This document shows positions 6,639 through 8,474 of a DNA stretch of 8,474 nucleotides, one piece after another. Source of the stretch: Haloferacaceae archaeon (lineage in GTDB: Archaea > Halobacteriota > Halobacteria > Halobacteriales > Haloferacaceae). Below the pieces are notes generated by a model that was given only the letters and a program-made list of their open reading frames with translations, ran no database searches and was not told the DNA's origin. A program made the translations under genes and the position numbers. Numbering within the stretch: the first letter of the stretch is position 1; each line of letters opens with the position of its first letter. The stretch spans positions 1-8,474 of the forward strand of contig PWFE01000104.1 of the NCBI GenBank assembly GCA_003554115.1, given 5' to 3'.

Positions 6639-8184
6639 AGTTCTGTTGGCTCCCGGCGGCCTCGATAGCGGCCCGGTCGACCTGCGTGACCAACTCGTCG
6701 ACCGACTCGACGACAAGTGAGGGAGACTGGTCGGCCGACTCGATATCCCGGCGGGTTGTCTCGCCCGAGAGTACCGAAACCGACCCACAGCCGAGCCGTT
6801 CGGCCAACTCGATATCCGTCGACAGCCGGTCGCCGACGATAACGACCTCCGCTGGGTCATAGCCCTCTCGGTCGATAACGTGTTCGACCATGTCGACGTT
6901 CGGCTTGCCGAAGACGTGTGTTGGTGATCGCCCGCTGGCGGTTTCGATCATCGCGGCAATCGAGCCGCAGTCAGGAATGAGCCCTGATTCGGTCGGACAG
7001 ACCAGATCGCCGTGGGCGACGACGAACTCCGCCCCATCACGTACTGCGAGTGTGGCCTCGGCAGCTTTCTCGTAGGTTAGCTCGCTGTCGAAACCAACCA
7101 CCACGGTCTCAGGGTCGCCCGCAGCCGGTTCGATGCCAGCCTCAGAGACCGCTCGACGCATCGCTTCCGTGCCGAGCACATAGGTCGACTCAATGCTGTT
7201 TGCTTGTAGATAGTCGATCACTCCGTCGGTCGAGAGGATGATGTCGTCGGGCGCGGCATCGATTCCGGCCGACGATAGCCGGTCGGCGTAGGTGTGTTTC
7301 CACCGCGAGGAGTTGTTCGACAGAAAGTAGACGTCGACGCCTGCCGTCCGAAGCTGTGAGACGAGTTCGACTGCCCCCTCGACGGGGGTTTCGTCCAGAT
7401 AGATCGTCCCATCCAGATCGAAAAAGACGGCCTCTTTGCGGTGAAGCTCGCCGAGCGACGAGAAGGTGTGGTCGGCCGCCAGTAGATCCGTTCGGTCATC
7501 GATTTCAACCCACGGCGCTCCGGCGATGTCGACGGGCTGGATGTCGTGGTTGCCGGTCGAAAGCAGCTCGTCGAGTGCGAGCTCGGTCCAAGAGGTGTAC
7601 TCGTCGTCAATCTCGATTCGCCTGACGATCCGGTCGAACAGTTTGGCCGACGTCTCGGCTGAAAACCTGTAGAGATCGATGGAGGTGCCGGCGGCTTCGG
7701 CTTCCGGAATCTCTTTTGAGATACCGTCGATCTGGCCGTCTTCATTGACGGTGATCTTCATCGCTTCGGGGTCGTAGGTGCCGGTGTCGACCGCAATCGC
7801 ACTGTCCGTGTCTGCGGTCGTCACTTGCTGGACGATCTCCGGGTCGAACACGACATCGCCGTTACTGAGCAAAAAGGGCTCGCCGCCGACCGCCTGCTGG
7901 GCACAGTACAGCGAGTACATGTTGTCCGTGTTGGCAAACGCCGGGTTGTGGACGGTTTGTATCTCGATGGCCAACTCCTCGGTGAGTCGATCACAGAGCG
8001 ACTGGATCTGCTCAGGCATGTAGCCGGTGACAACGAAGACGGTCTCGACTCCGGCGTCATCGTAGGCACGAATCTGGTGTTCGGCGATTGGCGTGCCGTC
8101 GACTGTCAGGCAGGCTTTCGGCTGGTCGACTGTCAGGGGCCGGAGCCGCGAACCGGTGCCGGCTGCCAAGATTACTGCGTTCAT
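6637..8184 (-). CDS. Bifunctional nucleotidyltransferase-HAD (class IIA) phosphatase fusion
   Basis: 515 residues, two enzymes in one chain. Residues 1 to about 245 are a GT-A-like NTP transferase: the signature LAAGTGSRLRPLT (6-18), PK at 22-23, a metal-binding GD at 109-110, and WVEIDD at 225-230 near the end, as in LicC-like and inositol-phosphate cytidylyltransferases. This part should make an NDP-activated sugar, polyol or choline-type compound. Residues about 250-505 are a HAD IIA (NagD-like) phosphatase with all four motifs intact: DLDGT (256-260, nucleophile Asp256 and acid/base Asp258), SNN (289-291), Lys427 in FGKPN, and GDRLSTD (451-457). The cap substrate loop is unusual: HGD (391-393) and PDCGS (404-408), where NagD relatives usually show N-P-D and PGAGA-like sequences. 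The ATG at 8184 gives an exact N-terminus. The substrate is unknown; a CDP-polyol route is one possibility. It is the first gene of the minus-strand series. Confidence 0.88.
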   Translation of the reverse strand: MNAVILAAGTGSRLRPLTVDQPKACLTVDGTPIAEHQIRAYDDAGVETVFVVTGYMPEQIQSLCDRLTEELAIEIQTVHNPAFANTDNMYSLYCAQQAVGGEPFLLSNGDVVFDPEIVQQVTTADTDSAIAVDTGTYDPEAMKITVNEDGQIDGISKEIPEAEAAGTSIDLYRFSAETSAKLFDRIVRRIEIDDEYTSWTELALDELLSTGNHDIQPVDIAGAPWVEIDDRTDLLAADHTFSSLGELHRKEAVFFDLDGTIYLDETPVEGAVELVSQLRTAGVDVYFLSNNSSRWKHTYADRLSSAGIDAAPDDIILSTDGVIDYLQANSIESTYVLGTEAMRRAVSEAGIEPAAGDPETVVVGFDSELTYEKAAEATLAVRDGAEFVVAHGDLVCPTESGLIPDCGSIAAMIETASGRSPTHVFGKPNVDMVEHVIDREGYDPAEVVIVGDRLSTDIELAERLGCGSVSVLSGETTRRDIESADQSPSLVVESVDELVTQVDRAAIEAAGSQQN

Positions 8185-8474
8185 AGATTCCCATCGAGAG
8201 GATTGTGGATGGTCTCAAAAGTCCGGGGTCAGTTGCAGGCGAAACCGAATAAGTAGGCGGCTCATACTCAATAGACGCACCGCAAACTTCCCTCAAACGG
8301 CTTTGCTATATATTTCACGTAGAACGGTATCCTGCTGATTGAATGTAATATACTGTTCAAGTAGTGGCCAGCGCCTCCCGTTAGATAGAACCAAGCTGTC
8401 GCTGACTGGGCTGAATCGTCGCGCGCGCGGAGAACTGTGGCAGAACGGATGACGTTACCGGGTTGAAGGCTGTA
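8185..8474. other. Upstream intergenic region of the fusion gene, no convincing gene
   Basis: 290 bp without a supported gene. It contains several AT-rich TATA-like spots: CTATATATTTC at 8306-8316, GTAATATACTG near 8345-8355, and a spot near 8247-8256. It also has an alternating CG run (about 8420-8429). A minus-strand frame is open from the right edge to a TGA at 8270-8268, but it has no start and poor codon pattern after the first third, so I do not call it. Confidence 0.5.
8247..8256 (-). promoter_or_regulatory. Candidate promoter for the nucleotidyltransferase-HAD gene
   Basis: Read on the minus strand, CTACTTATTC resembles the TATA elements seen upstream of argS and prf1. It lies about 67 nt before the ATG at 8184, implying a leader of around 40 nt. 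AT-rich boxes further upstream (8306-8316) could serve instead, so this choice is uncertain. Confidence 0.3.

Noticed and set aside
8268..8474. Open minus-strand frame running off the right edge
   Set aside because: There is no visible start, no recognisable domain, and codon use is unlike the neighbouring genes after its first third, so it is not called.

Overview
The window looks like chromosomal DNA from a haloarchaeon (class Halobacteria). The proteins are strongly acidic (Asp/Glu-rich, Lys-poor). The genes are archaeal types: an archaeal release factor aRF1, an A-type ATP synthase subunit D, and a halobacterial MinD with a long acidic tail. The best promoters are TATA-like boxes about 27-28 nt before an ATG with almost no leader, as in leaderless haloarchaeal transcription. 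The DNA is GC-rich by eye (not computed). No rRNA, tRNA, CRISPR array or intact insertion sequence was found.

Layout, left to right. (1) 45-440 (+) encodes a DUF2267 protein, followed by argS (540-2297, +), which has its own TATA-like element. (2) Facing argS is a minus-strand pair: a MinD/ParA-family ATPase (3822-2485) and, 48 nt downstream, a 42-residue membrane protein gene (2436-2308) that is easily missed. (3) minD shares a 130-bp divergent control region with prf1 (aRF1, 3953-5200, +). Each side has a TATA box at leaderless spacing, and a long interrupted inverted repeat lies between them. (4) prf1 converges on a minus-strand series with a 226-bp gap (5201-5426) that contains no gene but holds unusually strong hairpins. 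(5) The minus-strand series reads from 8184 to 5427. It consists of a two-domain sugar/polyol-phosphate nucleotidyltransferase-HAD phosphatase fusion, atpD, and a small zinc-ribbon protein. (6) 8185-8474 has no convincing gene, several AT-rich TATA-like stretches, and a GC-alternating run near the right edge.

How the genes work together. Most are housekeeping: arginine charging (ArgS), translation termination (aRF1), and the rotor stalk of the proton- or sodium-driven ATP synthase (AtpD). MinD and its small membrane partner probably act at the membrane; MinD ends in a short basic-hydrophobic tail resembling bacterial MinD membrane-targeting sequences. The most distinctive items are this MinD with its small membrane gene, the inverted repeat in the minD/prf1 divergent promoter, the fused nucleotidyltransferase-phosphatase next to atpD, and the structured intergenic element after prf1. 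I saw no clear evidence of a wholly new multi-gene system.
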